From Sphingobium sp052327305 (lineage in GTDB: Bacteria; Pseudomonadota; Alphaproteobacteria; Sphingomonadales; Sphingomonadaceae): a stretch of DNA of 64,000 nucleotides. Both the position numbers and the translations under genes were made by a program. Positions 8,615 to 17,785 of the stretch are shown in pieces. Position 1 is the first letter of the stretch. Every line of letters starts with the position of its first letter. The DNA lies in assembly GCF_052327305.1 (NCBI RefSeq), contig NZ_CP182486.1, positions 620,001 to 684,000 on the forward strand, given 5' to 3'. The notes below the pieces were generated by a model that saw only the letters and a program-made list of their open reading frames with translations, made no database searches and had not been told where the DNA came from.

Positions 8615-10392
8615 GCATCGTCTCCGATAAGCGGTTCCGGCGAAAGCTTCATCGCCCGGCTGGGGTTCCAGATGAGATCCCGCGCAGCCAGCAGGTTGCC
8701 CTCGGCGAGTTGCTTGTCCAACCGCGCCTGATCGTTGAGGCGATATTGATGCTCTATCTCCGCAACCTCGTCCGGCGACACACCCAGTTCGGCAAGGGCC
8801 ATCCGGCCCATCGCCACTGAGGACTCGAAAAGTTCGCGCTGGACATGCGCAATCTCCATACCGTCGAAGGCGATGACCTGACGACGATCGAAAGCACGAA
8901 CGAAAATTGCGGCCTGGGGAAAGGCTTCAACGATGGGCTTCATTGCCTTGGGGCCGAAGTTCCTGTCGTCATGGCAGAAGGCGATCAGCGATGCATCCTC
9001 GGCGCCTGCACGGCGAAGCAGATCGACCCGGGTTCCGTCGCCATAATAGACCTTGGTATTGAACTGGCCGGACAGTTCGATTTGCGCGGGCTTCTGATCA
9101 ATCAGGGTTACGCGAGTGCCCTGCCGCCAGAGCATCTGTGCGACTGTCTGGCCGAAACGACCATAGCCCACCACGATCACACCGCCGCGCGGCGCGTCGT
9201 CTGGCCCCTCGAGATCCTTGTCGCCGGCGGCCGAGAACTCCAGCCGACGCGCGAGAACGAGCAGAAACGGCGTGGTCATCATCGAAAGGGTGACGATGGC
9301 GCTGAACATGCTGCCGGCGGACGCCTCAATAAGAAGCGCGGTCTGGGCTTGTCCGAACAATACGAACGCAAATTCGCCGCCCTGACTGAGCAGTAGTCCC
9401 AGAGCGAGCGCTCCGCGAAAATCCATGCCGAAAAGCCGTGCGACCAGTGTGATAATCCCCACCTTGATGACCACCAGCATGATGGCCATGCCGAAGATAA
9501 AGAACGGGGAGCGGGCAATGACGCCAAGGTCCAGTACCATTCCGACCGCAACAAAGAACAGCCCGAGCAGGATGGTGCGAAACGGCTCCACATCGGCCTC
9601 TATCTCATGCCGATAGGGGGAATCGGCGAGCATGACACCGGCGACGAAGGCGCCGAGCGCGGTAGAAAGATGCAGCGCGTGCATAAGCGACGCGGCCGTG
9701 AGAACTGTGAAGAGACCCAGCGCCACGAACAGCTCCCGCTCGCCCAATCGCCCGACGAGTGACAGGAGCGGCTGAAGAACGAACCGCCCGACCAGCACCA
9801 GCCCGATTATGGCCCCCATCGTATAAAGGACTAGGAGCCAGCCCGGCGGAGCGCTGGGATCGGCCGGTGCACGAGACAGGGTCGCGATGATCGTGATCAG
9901 GGGAACAATGGCAAGGTCCTGAAACAGGAGGACGGAAAACGCCTTTTCCCCGAATGGCGAGTTGATCCGCCCGCTGGATTTAAGGCCCGGCAACACCTGC
10001 GCGGTCGACGAGAGCGCGAGCGGCAAACCAAGGGCAAGCGCCGCCGGCCCGCTGAAGCCCGTCGCCACGAAAATGAAGGCGGCAAGCGCCAGCCCGCAGA
10101 GCGTGACCTGCATGAGGCCAAGCCCGAAAATGTCGCGTTTCAAGCGCCACAGACGGGAGGGGTTGAGTTCAAGCCCTACGAGGAAGAGCAGCAGCACGAT
10201 GCCGATTTCGGCAATCGCCATCTTGCTTTCGCCGCCGCCGACCAGCCCGAGCCCGAATGGCCCCACAAGCGCGCCCGCAACGAGATAACCTAGCACGGCG
10301 CCCAAGCCGAACCGCCGGAAGAGAATGACGAACGCAAGCGCGGCCGCGAGCAGGATCACACCTTCGGACAGAAGGAAATCGGTCGCTGTCAT
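8611..10392 (-). CDS. CPA2 monovalent cation:proton antiporter, KefB/KefC-type
   Basis: A 593-residue protein with an N-terminal Na+/H+-exchanger domain of about 12 membrane helices (residues 1-385). It includes the conserved LLFLVGLELNP segment and the pore motif LALSSTAQVLPGL. A cytoplasmic TrkA-N/RCK domain follows, with the Rossmann motif VVGYGRFGQTVA and a nucleotide-binding strand ending in YYGDGTR. KefB/C proteins exchange K+ for H+ and are gated by glutathione adducts. The usual ancillary KefF/KefG gene is not adjacent. The gene overlaps both neighbours by four bases within a tight operon. Ion specificity is inferred from the family. Confidence 0.92.
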   Translation of the reverse strand: MTATDFLLSEGVILLAAALAFVILFRRFGLGAVLGYLVAGALVGPFGLGLVGGGESKMAIAEIGIVLLLFLVGLELNPSRLWRLKRDIFGLGLMQVTLCGLALAAFIFVATGFSGPAALALGLPLALSSTAQVLPGLKSSGRINSPFGEKAFSVLLFQDLAIVPLITIIATLSRAPADPSAPPGWLLVLYTMGAIIGLVLVGRFVLQPLLSLVGRLGERELFVALGLFTVLTAASLMHALHLSTALGAFVAGVMLADSPYRHEIEADVEPFRTILLGLFFVAVGMVLDLGVIARSPFFIFGMAIMLVVIKVGIITLVARLFGMDFRGALALGLLLSQGGEFAFVLFGQAQTALLIEASAGSMFSAIVTLSMMTTPFLLVLARRLEFSAAGDKDLEGPDDAPRGGVIVVGYGRFGQTVAQMLWRQGTRVTLIDQKPAQIELSGQFNTKVYYGDGTRVDLLRRAGAEDASLIAFCHDDRNFGPKAMKPIVEAFPQAAIFVRAFDRRQVIAFDGMEIAHVQRELFESSVAMGRMALAELGVSPDEVAEIEHQYRLNDQARLDKQLAEGNLLAARDLIWNPSRAMKLSPEPLIGDDA

Positions 10393-10829
10393 GACTTTAA
10401 GTTCTCAGACAACGCCACCGCCATCGCCTCGGGCGCGGCTTCGAAAGCCAGCCGGAGGGAAGCGTGACGCGCGGGATAATTACGCCCGGTCGCCAGAAGC
10501 GCGAGATCCGGCCAGTCGGGAACTTCCTCGGTCGTGCCGGACAGATAATCGGACCAGTCCGCTGTCACCCGCGCGACCTCCTCCGCCGATCGACCCACGA
10601 TTCCACGCGCGAGCGCTGTCGCCGCCGCCTGCCCCAGCGCGCAAGCCTGCGCCTGAATGCCGATGCCCGCCGCTCGGCCCTGTTCATCGAGCCGAAGCGT
10701 CAGGACGACCCGACTTCCGCAAATCGGCGAGCGCTTCTCGACCGTCGCGTCCGCACCATCGAGCGGAGGATAGTCCGCCACTGCCGCCGCCAGCCGAAGC
10801 ACGGCCATTCCATAGAGCGGCTCATTCAT
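10389..10829 (-). CDS. Iron-sulfur cluster assembly scaffold-like protein (IscU/NifU-N type)
   Basis: Read from ATG 10829 (MNEPLYGMAVL), which overlaps the end of cvpA by 8 bases; a longer frame upstream would run inside cvpA. The 146-residue protein shows two of the scaffold cysteines, in RSPICGSRV and QACALGQAA, with the SAEEVARV helix after them. The third IscU cysteine is absent: the matching stretch reads ARHASLRLAFEA. NifU-N-like proteins of this short type are often annotated as Fe-S scaffolds, but with one ligand missing direct cluster assembly is uncertain. It lies in the radA-cvpA-KefB operon. Confidence 0.78.
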   Translation of the reverse strand: MNEPLYGMAVLRLAAAVADYPPLDGADATVEKRSPICGSRVVLTLRLDEQGRAAGIGIQAQACALGQAAATALARGIVGRSAEEVARVTADWSDYLSGTTEEVPDWPDLALLATGRNYPARHASLRLAFEAAPEAMAVALSENLKS

Positions 10830-11385
10830 CCTTGTCACCGCCATCCGATTGCGCGTCGCTTTCACCCGAAATGGCGCCCATGAGCCCGCCATGATCGCTG
10901 CGCTCCTCCAGCCAGGCACTCATCGCGAGGCTGCTCGCGGTCAGCAGGGGGAAGACATGAGCCGTGCGCATCCACTCGGGTCGCCGCTCGGACGCCCCGT
11001 AAAGCGTGTTGAAGAACAGCGTGAACAACATGAACAGGACCGTTGCGAACAAGAGCCCCTTGAGACCGCCAAGACCGAAGCCGAGCGCGCGATCTACCGG
11101 CCCGAGCAGCGATGCCCGGCTCGACTTGCCAAGCTGACCAGCGAACAGCTTGGCAGCGCCCACGATGCTCCCGAAAACAAGGAAGAAAGCGAGAATCGCT
11201 GCGCCACCTGCCGTCCCGATCCATGCGGTTAGAAGCTCCGTGACGGGCGCATGAAAAAGGCGGAGTGCGACCATGCCGGCGAAAAGCCCGGCAATGCCGA
11301 TCACTTCCGCGACGAAGCCTCGCATGACGCCGCGCACGGATGTCCAGCCGATCACGAGCAACACGGCGATGTCGAGGGCGGTCAT
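10822..11385 (-). CDS. cvpA: CvpA-family inner-membrane protein
   Basis: A 187-residue protein with four hydrophobic helices in the first 130 residues. It opens with MTALDIAVLLVIGWTSVRGVMRGFVAEV, the typical CvpA N-terminus with a GxxRGxxxE-like turn, and has a conserved GLGGLKGLLFATVLF segment. The C-terminal 50 residues are polar and acidic. CvpA is needed for colicin V production in E. coli and for envelope robustness, but its molecular role is unclear. It lies 9 bases after radA and overlaps the scaffold gene by 8 bases. Confidence 0.92.
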   Translation of the reverse strand: MTALDIAVLLVIGWTSVRGVMRGFVAEVIGIAGLFAGMVALRLFHAPVTELLTAWIGTAGGAAILAFFLVFGSIVGAAKLFAGQLGKSSRASLLGPVDRALGFGLGGLKGLLFATVLFMLFTLFFNTLYGASERRPEWMRTAHVFPLLTASSLAMSAWLEERSDHGGLMGAISGESDAQSDGGDKDE

Positions 11386-11394
11386 ATCGTTCGG

Positions 11395-12762
11395 CTAGTC
11401 TCGCCCAAGGCTGTGGTCAACAAACTGCGCGAGAGAACCGAAACGCCGCACCGAAATACCGCCCGGCGCGTCCGTGCAGCCGCGCGGTACGAGTCCGCTC
11501 GAAAAGCCCAGCTTGGCGGCCTCACGCAGGCGCAAAGCGGCGTGGGCGACGGGTCGGATCTCGCCTGACAGCGCAATCTCGCCCATAAGGACGGCATCGG
11601 TCGGCATCGGCCGCTCCGAGAGGGCAGAAATCAGCGCGCCCGCGACCGCTAGATCAGCAGCAGGATCCTGCAGGCGATAGCCGCCAGCGACATTCAGATA
11701 GACCTCGCACGAGGCGAAGCTCAGTCCGCAGCGGGCCTCGAGCACCGCGAGGATCATCGCAAGCCGGCCACTGTCCCACCCAACGACGGCACGGCGCGGC
11801 GTGGCGCCGCTCGCCAGCCGAACGGTCAGCGCCTGAATTTCCACCAGCACAGGCCGGGTGCCTTCCAGCGCCGGAAAGACCGATGTTCCCGCGATAGCTT
11901 CATCACGTGAGCCAAGAAACAGCGCGGAGGGATTGCCGACTTCCGCAAGCCCCTCTTCCCCCATGGTGAACACGCCGATCTCGTCCGTGCCCCCGAACCG
12001 GTTCTTGGTGGCGCGAAGAATCCGGTACTGGTGGCTCCGCTCGCCTTCGAATGCCAGGACGGTATCGACCATGTGCTCCAGCACACGCGGACCGGCGAGC
12101 GATCCGTCCTTGGTCACATGGCCGACGAGGATCAGGGCAGTTCCGCCCTGCTTGGCGAAGCGAATGAGTTCCTGCGCGCTGGCGCGCACCTGACTGACCG
12201 TACCCGGCGCGCCCTCTATGAGATCGCTGTGCATGGTTTGGATCGAATCGATCACCAGCAGGTCCGGCGCGCGCCCATTCCCCAGGGTCGTCAATATGTC
12301 CCGGACGGAGGTGGCGCTCGCCAGCGCGACCGGGGCGTTCCCCAAGCCCAGCCGCTTTGCCCGTAGCCGCACCTGATCCGCAGCTTCCTCTCCGCTGATA
12401 TAAACCACGCGCTTGCCCGAAGAGGCAATAAGGGCCGCCGCCTGAAGCAGCAGCGTGGATTTGCCGATGCCGGGATCGCCGCCGATGAGCGTTGCGGAGC
12501 CGGCGACCAGGCCACCGCCGAGCGCCCGGTCGAACTCTGCGATGCTCGTGGTGAGACGGGGCGGGAGCGCAATCTCGCTATCAAGGCCGATGAGCGAAAT
12601 CGATCGCCCGCCCGTCTGCAAATCATGCTTGGCGGAGAAGGCAGTGGCACCTGCCTCCTCCACCAGAGTGTTCCATTCTCCACAATCGTCGCATTGCCCC
12701 TGCCAGCGGCTCGCTACGGACCCGCAGGACTGGCAGACAAACCGCTTTTTGACCTTCACCAT
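11395..12762 (-). CDS. radA: DNA repair protein RadA (Sms)
   Basis: A 455-residue RecA paralogue with its domains in the standard order. The N-terminal C4 zinc finger has CQSCG and CDDCGEW. The ATPase core has Walker A GGDPGIGKST. The RadA-specific motif KNRFGG follows, then the Lon-protease-like C-terminal domain (ALTVRLASGATPRRAVVG). RadA drives branch migration of recombination intermediates beside RecA. It heads the five-gene operon through DUF423. Length and motifs match the family fully. Confidence 0.97.
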   Translation of the reverse strand: MVKVKKRFVCQSCGSVASRWQGQCDDCGEWNTLVEEAGATAFSAKHDLQTGGRSISLIGLDSEIALPPRLTTSIAEFDRALGGGLVAGSATLIGGDPGIGKSTLLLQAAALIASSGKRVVYISGEEAADQVRLRAKRLGLGNAPVALASATSVRDILTTLGNGRAPDLLVIDSIQTMHSDLIEGAPGTVSQVRASAQELIRFAKQGGTALILVGHVTKDGSLAGPRVLEHMVDTVLAFEGERSHQYRILRATKNRFGGTDEIGVFTMGEEGLAEVGNPSALFLGSRDEAIAGTSVFPALEGTRPVLVEIQALTVRLASGATPRRAVVGWDSGRLAMILAVLEARCGLSFASCEVYLNVAGGYRLQDPAADLAVAGALISALSERPMPTDAVLMGEIALSGEIRPVAHAALRLREAAKLGFSSGLVPRGCTDAPGGISVRRFGSLAQFVDHSLGRD

Positions 12763-12811
12763 TCCGCATCAATAGACGGAACGAACAGCGAACGCCAGTG
12801 GTGTCGGAGGG

Positions 12812-13252
12812 TTAGTTCGCGAGAAGGATTTCCTCGATCTCGGAAATGGGGTGGCTGGCGAGATCCTTGGCCAGTTCGCCGGAAAGGCGGCGCTCCACTT
12901 CCTTATGATAATGCTTGCGCAGTTCGCCCAACGTGTTGGCCGGTGCGACGACGATCAAGCTCTCATATTCATTCGCCAGCGCACGCTCGCGAAGAAGCGC
13001 GGCAGCATCCGCCGCGAAGCGATCTTCCTCTTGTTGGTGGAAGTCCACTTCTTCCATGGCGCTTCGCGCCGCTCCCACCGACGAGTGCGCACGTCCGGGA
13101 CGGTCGGTTCCCTGATCGCGGTCGGCTGGATTATCCCGTTCCTCGACAGTCTCGACCTTGAGGTTCGGATAGGTCGCGTCGCCATGATTGCGGAGCATCA
13201 ACATCTTGCGGCCATCCAGCACCATGACCAGCGCGTCCGTTTCGATCTGCAT
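12812..13252 (-). CDS. Host attachment protein-like (baeRF-related)
   Basis: A 146-residue soluble protein. The start LVMVLDGRKMLMLRN, the middle VEERDNPADRDQGTDRPGR and the end LASHPISEIEEIL match the pattern of small proteins annotated as 'host attachment protein' and linked to the bacterial eRF1-like (baeRF) superfamily. The family name comes from plant-associated bacteria and the biochemical role is unknown; nucleic-acid or ribosome-related binding is only a fold-level suggestion. It stands alone between radA (same strand) and a divergent EEP-family gene. Confidence 0.75.
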   Translation of the reverse strand: MQIETDALVMVLDGRKMLMLRNHGDATYPNLKVETVEERDNPADRDQGTDRPGRAHSSVGAARSAMEEVDFHQQEEDRFAADAAALLRERALANEYESLIVVAPANTLGELRKHYHKEVERRLSGELAKDLASHPISEIEEILLAN

Positions 13253-13371
13253 CGCTCTCTCCTCATGTTGGCAGCAGTTACAGCGACATAACGTGGCAAA
13301 TGGCGACGAAGTTGCGCGATTGCGCCAAATCGGGCTTGCGGAGCGTTAGCAAGGCAGAGATGAGGAGACAG

Positions 13372-14073
13372 ATGCTCAAGGTCGCAAGCTACAACATCCG
13401 TAAGGCCATCGGCACCGACCGGCGGCGCAAGCCCGAACGGATCATCGAGGTCCTCAACGAAATCGACGCGGACGTCATCGCGCTTCAAGAAGCGGATCGC
13501 CGCTTCGGCATTCGCCACGCCATCCTGCCCGAGCGGATGCTGGAAGCTCATAGCGACTACACCGCCGTCCCACTCTCCCTCCGGACAGAGAGCATGGGCT
13601 GGCACGGCAATGCGCTCTTGGTGAGGCGTGGCATCGAGCTCGTCGAGCGAGACATCATCCACCTGCCTTGCATCGAGCCGCGCGGCGCAGTCACGGCTCT
13701 CGTCCGGCACAAGGGGTATGATATCCGCCTGATCGGCATGCATCTCGACCTTTCCGGCCTGTGGCGCCGGCGGCAGGCGGCCGCGATTCTGCATCACCTC
13801 TCGCTTGACTCGACGATGGCCGCGGACGCTGTCCTTGCCATGGGCGATCTCAACGAATGGAGCCAGGGCGGCTGCCTGCGGGACTTCGAGCGTGCGTTCA
13901 CGATTGCTCCGTGCGGTCGCTCCTATCATGCGGGCCGGCCGCTTGCCGCGCTCGATCGCATCATGTGGCAGGGAAAGCTGTCTATCGCCGAGTGTGGCGT
14001 GCATGCGAGCATCGTCTCTCGCCGTGCCTCGGACCATCTGCCCATCTGGGCATCGTTCGATTTCTCGGATTGA
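13372..14073 (+). CDS. Endonuclease/exonuclease/phosphatase (EEP) family hydrolase
   Basis: The start is set at ATG 13372 because GAGGAG lies just upstream and the family opens at VASYNIRKAIG; earlier in-frame starts add a poor extension. The 233-residue protein has the full EEP metal-dependent core: N of SYNIR, E in ALQEADRR, H in MHLDLSG, D/N in GDLNEW, and SDHLP with the catalytic Asp-His. EEP members cleave phosphodiester bonds in nucleic acids, phospholipids or small phosphates. The short size and absence of a signal peptide fit a cytoplasmic enzyme. The substrate is unknown. A patatin-like gene follows 42 bases downstream on the same strand. Confidence 0.88.
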   Translation: MLKVASYNIRKAIGTDRRRKPERIIEVLNEIDADVIALQEADRRFGIRHAILPERMLEAHSDYTAVPLSLRTESMGWHGNALLVRRGIELVERDIIHLPCIEPRGAVTALVRHKGYDIRLIGMHLDLSGLWRRRQAAAILHHLSLDSTMAADAVLAMGDLNEWSQGGCLRDFERAFTIAPCGRSYHAGRPLAALDRIMWQGKLSIAECGVHASIVSRRASDHLPIWASFDFSD

Positions 14074-14115
14074 GCCTCGACATCCTGTTCGCGCCCGCGC
14101 ATCCTGCCTAACGAG

Positions 14116-16470
14116 ATGCGGGAGAAGGAACTGCGGCTGGCGCTGATCTGCTATGGCGGCGTGAGTCTCGCCGTCTATATGCACGGCGTCACAAAGGAAA
14201 TCTGGCACCTGGCTCAGGCGAGTCGGGCACAGCTCGATAACGAGCCGCTCGCGCCGTCATCGAGTGGCGCGATTTATCAGCAGATTTTGGCGGACGCACA
14301 GCGCCGCTTGAACCTCAAGCTCCGCGTCGTGCCGGATATCATCTCGGGCGCAAGCGCCGGGGGCATAAACGGTGTTTTCCTCGCCCATGCGCTGGAGAGC
14401 GGCCAATCGCTCGACCCGCTCACCGAGCTCTGGTTGAAGTCGGCCGATGCCGACACGCTGCTCGACCCGGACGCGCGCCCCCTCTCCCGCTTCACCAAAT
14501 TCTGGGCCGCGCCGCTGCTATGGCTGCTGATGCGCCGACGCGGCGACACCGTGGAACGTACCGTTGCGCCCGAAACGCGCGAGGAAGTGCGCCGCAAGCT
14601 CTCGAATCTCGTGCGGGCAAGATGGTTCGCCCCTCCGTTCGGCGGAGAGGGCTTTTCCGGGCTGCTGCTCGATGCGTTCGATGCAATGGCGGCGGCGCCA
14701 GCGGGAAAGCCGCTCCTGCCCGATGGGCATCCGCTCGATCTGTTCGTGACCGTGACCGACTTTAGCGGTCATGAAGAAGCGCTGGCACTCAACAGCCCAC
14801 CGGAAGTCATCGAGACAGAGCACCGCCTCACCATCGGTTTCAAGGCGCGTGGCTTTCGGCCCCGCATGCTCGCGGAGACAGCCGAGCTTGCGTTTGCGGC
14901 GCGGGCCACGGCAAGTTTTCCTGGCGCCTTCCCCCCGTTCACGGCGCGGGAGCTGGATCGGGTTTTGGATCGGCGGGGGCAGGCATGGCCTTCCCGGGAG
15001 CGCTTTCTTGCGCGGATTCTCTCGCGCCGACACGCGGCGCGCGACGTCGAGGATGTCGTGCTCATCGATGGTTCGGTGCTGGCCAACGCACCCTTCGCGC
15101 AGGCGATTGCCGCTCTCAAGGATCGACCGGCCCGGCGCCCGGTCGATCGGCGCTTCGTCTATATCGAACCGACGCCCTCAAGCCGCAATTTCCGCCTGAC
15201 ATCGCCTGCACCTGCGGAACCGGGCGAACTGCCGCCCCTCCCCGGCTTTTTCCGCACCATCTTCGGTGCCGTGAGCGACATTCCGCGCGAGCAGCCGATC
15301 CGCGATAATCTGGAGACCATTGCCGAGCGCTCCCGCCGGATTCGCCGGATGCAGCACATTGTCGAAGCGCTGCGGCCAGACATCGAACAGACGGTCGAGC
15401 GAACCATGGGTCGCACGCTGTTCTTGACGCGTCCCACCGCACGGCGCCTCGCAAGCTGGCGCGCGCGTCTGCACGGCAAAGCTGTGAAGGCCGCAGGCTT
15501 CGCCTATCCGGCCTACGCCCATCTCAAGCTCTCGGGAATCGTGGAGACCCTGGCGGCGACCGTCTCCGATCTGAAAGGGCACAACAGCGTCGCTCAGCGA
15601 GAAGCGCAGCGCCAAAGCCTATGGGCGGAAGTGCGGGCACGCAGGATCGACCAGGTGACGAATAGCGGTCGCGACGCGGCCTCGGCCGATCTCATCACTT
15701 TCTATCGGCAACATGATATCGAGTTCAGGATCCGTCGTCTGCGTTTTCTCACGCGTCTTATGGTCGATGCGGGGCAGAACGACGTGCCTGACGATGGTGG
15801 TCCCGCCACGAACGAAGCACGAGCGGCAATGCGGGAGATGCTCTATTCGGCAATCACCCGCTATGCCGACCGTCAGATGCCCGCGTGGATTGTAGCCACA
15901 GTTCCGGACCTCCCCGTCGCCTCATTGAGCGACGCGGCAACAGCCTTGGCGACGATCGCTTCAGCGCGCAGTCTCGACGACCTGGACGAGGAAACGGACG
16001 CGGCGCTTAGCGAGGCGCTCGTTGCCTTGCCCACAGAGGAACGACGCGTGTTGCTGCGCGGTTATCTTGGTTACCCTTTTTACGATATAGCGACTTTGCC
16101 GATTCTTCAGGGCGAAGGGCTGGACGAATATGATCCGATCCGGGTCGATCGCATCTCACCGGATGATGCTTCCGCGATCCGGTCCGGGGGCGCTGCGGCA
16201 ACGCTGCGCGGCATCGAGTTCAACTGCTTCGGCGCCTTCTTCAGCAGGGCGTATCGGGAGAATGATTACCTCTGGGGTCGCCTGCATGGCGCCGACCGCC
16301 TGATCGATATTCTGCTCTCTACCCTGCCGGAGGAAACCAAGGTCGCCGCAGAATATAAGCGTCGCATCTTTTTGGCGATCCTCGATGAAGAGGAACCCCG
16401 CCTCAAGCGGATGTCTTCCTTGATTGCCGATCTGCGCGAGGAAGTGAAGGCGATCAGGCCGGCTTCGTGA
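14116..16470 (+). CDS. Patatin-like phospholipase, large DUF3376-type
   Basis: A 784-residue protein. The N-terminal patatin domain has the anion-hole glycines in CYGGVSLAVYMHG, the nucleophile serine S80 in GASAGG, and the catalytic Asp D318 in IDGSVLANAPF, so the Ser-Asp dyad is intact. The long C-terminal half matches the DUF3376-containing patatin-related family of actinobacteria and alphaproteobacteria; it holds Arg-rich helices and ends in a basic-acidic helix. Patatins deacylate phospholipids or other lipids. It probably forms a two-gene unit with the EEP gene and overlaps the convergent cfa gene by 17 bases. The physiological substrate is unknown. Confidence 0.9.
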   Translation: MREKELRLALICYGGVSLAVYMHGVTKEIWHLAQASRAQLDNEPLAPSSSGAIYQQILADAQRRLNLKLRVVPDIISGASAGGINGVFLAHALESGQSLDPLTELWLKSADADTLLDPDARPLSRFTKFWAAPLLWLLMRRRGDTVERTVAPETREEVRRKLSNLVRARWFAPPFGGEGFSGLLLDAFDAMAAAPAGKPLLPDGHPLDLFVTVTDFSGHEEALALNSPPEVIETEHRLTIGFKARGFRPRMLAETAELAFAARATASFPGAFPPFTARELDRVLDRRGQAWPSRERFLARILSRRHAARDVEDVVLIDGSVLANAPFAQAIAALKDRPARRPVDRRFVYIEPTPSSRNFRLTSPAPAEPGELPPLPGFFRTIFGAVSDIPREQPIRDNLETIAERSRRIRRMQHIVEALRPDIEQTVERTMGRTLFLTRPTARRLASWRARLHGKAVKAAGFAYPAYAHLKLSGIVETLAATVSDLKGHNSVAQREAQRQSLWAEVRARRIDQVTNSGRDAASADLITFYRQHDIEFRIRRLRFLTRLMVDAGQNDVPDDGGPATNEARAAMREMLYSAITRYADRQMPAWIVATVPDLPVASLSDAATALATIASARSLDDLDEETDAALSEALVALPTEERRVLLRGYLGYPFYDIATLPILQGEGLDEYDPIRVDRISPDDASAIRSGGAAATLRGIEFNCFGAFFSRAYRENDYLWGRLHGADRLIDILLSTLPEETKVAAEYKRRIFLAILDEEEPRLKRMSSLIADLREEVKAIRPAS

Positions 16471-17719
16471 GCGTCACCTGCATCACGTCGATACCCCGCC
16501 CGAGAAACCCGCCTTCGCAATACATGAGATAATAGCGCCAGAGATTGACGAACCGCTCGTCGAACCGCGGCGGCAGCGCACCGGATTCAACGACGGCATC
16601 GAAGCGCTTACGCCAACTCCGCAGGGTCCAGGCATAATCATGGCCAAAGCTGTGGCTATCCGCACCCCACTCGAGTCCCTGACTCTGCGCGATGGTACGA
16701 AAGGTCGGCACATCGATGAGGCAGCCGCCTGGGAAAATATAGCGCTGAATGAAGTCGGCGCTCCGACGGTAGGCCGGGAAAAGCGCATGATCGATGGAGA
16801 TGAATTGGATGGATGCGCGTCCACCCGGCCGCAGCAAGCGCGAGATGGCGCCAAGATATGCCGGCCAGTAGCCATGCCCCACGGCTTCCGCCATTTCGAT
16901 GCTCACAATGGCATCGAACTGACCCTCGACATCGCGATAGTCCTGAAGCCTGACTTCGACATCAGGGCTCTGGGGCAGCCTCATTATCGCTGCCTCGCGC
17001 TGCTCAGTGGAAAGCGTGAGCCCGACATAGCTGATCCGGTGGCGCTCCAGCGCACGCGCAGCAAGGCCGCCCCAGCCACAGCCAATCTCCAGCAGCCGTT
17101 CGCCGTCTTTAAGCGCCAGCCGATCAAGCGCGGCATCGATCTTACGGATCTGCGCGTCCTCGAGCTTCTCGCGCGGATGGGAAGGCATCGCGCTGGAATA
17201 GGTCAGCGTCTCATCCAGCCACAAACGGTAAAAATCATTCCCGAGGTCATAATGCTCAGCGATGTTTCGCTTCGACCCGCGCCGGGTATTTCCGCGGCCC
17301 GCATGACTGAGGACGTTGCCCAATCGGGCCATACCCTTTGCCCTGGCGCTTCCCCCAAGCGTGCGAGCGTTCGCCATGAACAGGGCAAAGAGCGGCACAG
17401 GATCGGGGCTATGCCACTCGCCTGCCGCCCAGCCCTCGTACCAGCCGATCGACCCCGATCGCACGAGGCGAAGCAAGGGCCGCCAGTTGGACAAGTGGAC
17501 GACGCAGGCGAAACCGGGTGTCCGCCCGCCAAGCAGACGCACAGTGCCATCGGGCAAGTGGGCCTCCAAAGACCCTTCCCTCAAACCCTTGTCGATGCGG
17601 GACAGGACGGCATCGAACGGCCAATCCGGCAACAAGCGCCACAGCGAACGCCGGCTCTGCGCCAGCGCCCTGCGGATTGCCGCTCGGCGAAATCCCAGAC
17701 GAGGCGAGGAGACGTTCAT
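16454..17719 (-). CDS. cfa: Cyclopropane-fatty-acyl-phospholipid synthase
   Basis: A 421-residue SAM-dependent methyltransferase of the CFA/mycolic acid synthase type. The family motif AEHYDLGNDFYRLWLD comes before the SAM-binding LEIGCGWGG, and later come the conserved FIQRYIFPGGCL and LRSWRKRF stretches. It adds a methylene bridge to unsaturated acyl chains of membrane phospholipids, a stationary-phase and acid-stress trait. A photolyase gene lies upstream on the same strand with a 66-base gap. Related methyltransferases in photolyase/carotenoid stress loci of proteobacteria share this N-terminal domain. Confidence 0.93.
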   Translation of the reverse strand: MNVSSPRLGFRRAAIRRALAQSRRSLWRLLPDWPFDAVLSRIDKGLREGSLEAHLPDGTVRLLGGRTPGFACVVHLSNWRPLLRLVRSGSIGWYEGWAAGEWHSPDPVPLFALFMANARTLGGSARAKGMARLGNVLSHAGRGNTRRGSKRNIAEHYDLGNDFYRLWLDETLTYSSAMPSHPREKLEDAQIRKIDAALDRLALKDGERLLEIGCGWGGLAARALERHRISYVGLTLSTEQREAAIMRLPQSPDVEVRLQDYRDVEGQFDAIVSIEMAEAVGHGYWPAYLGAISRLLRPGGRASIQFISIDHALFPAYRRSADFIQRYIFPGGCLIDVPTFRTIAQSQGLEWGADSHSFGHDYAWTLRSWRKRFDAVVESGALPPRFDERFVNLWRYYLMYCEGGFLGRGIDVMQVTLTKPA

Positions 17720-17785
17720 GACCGCCTTATGGCTCCAAGAACGCCCTCAGCACAATCGTCTGTCGCAGCGCCGACGAACTTGGGC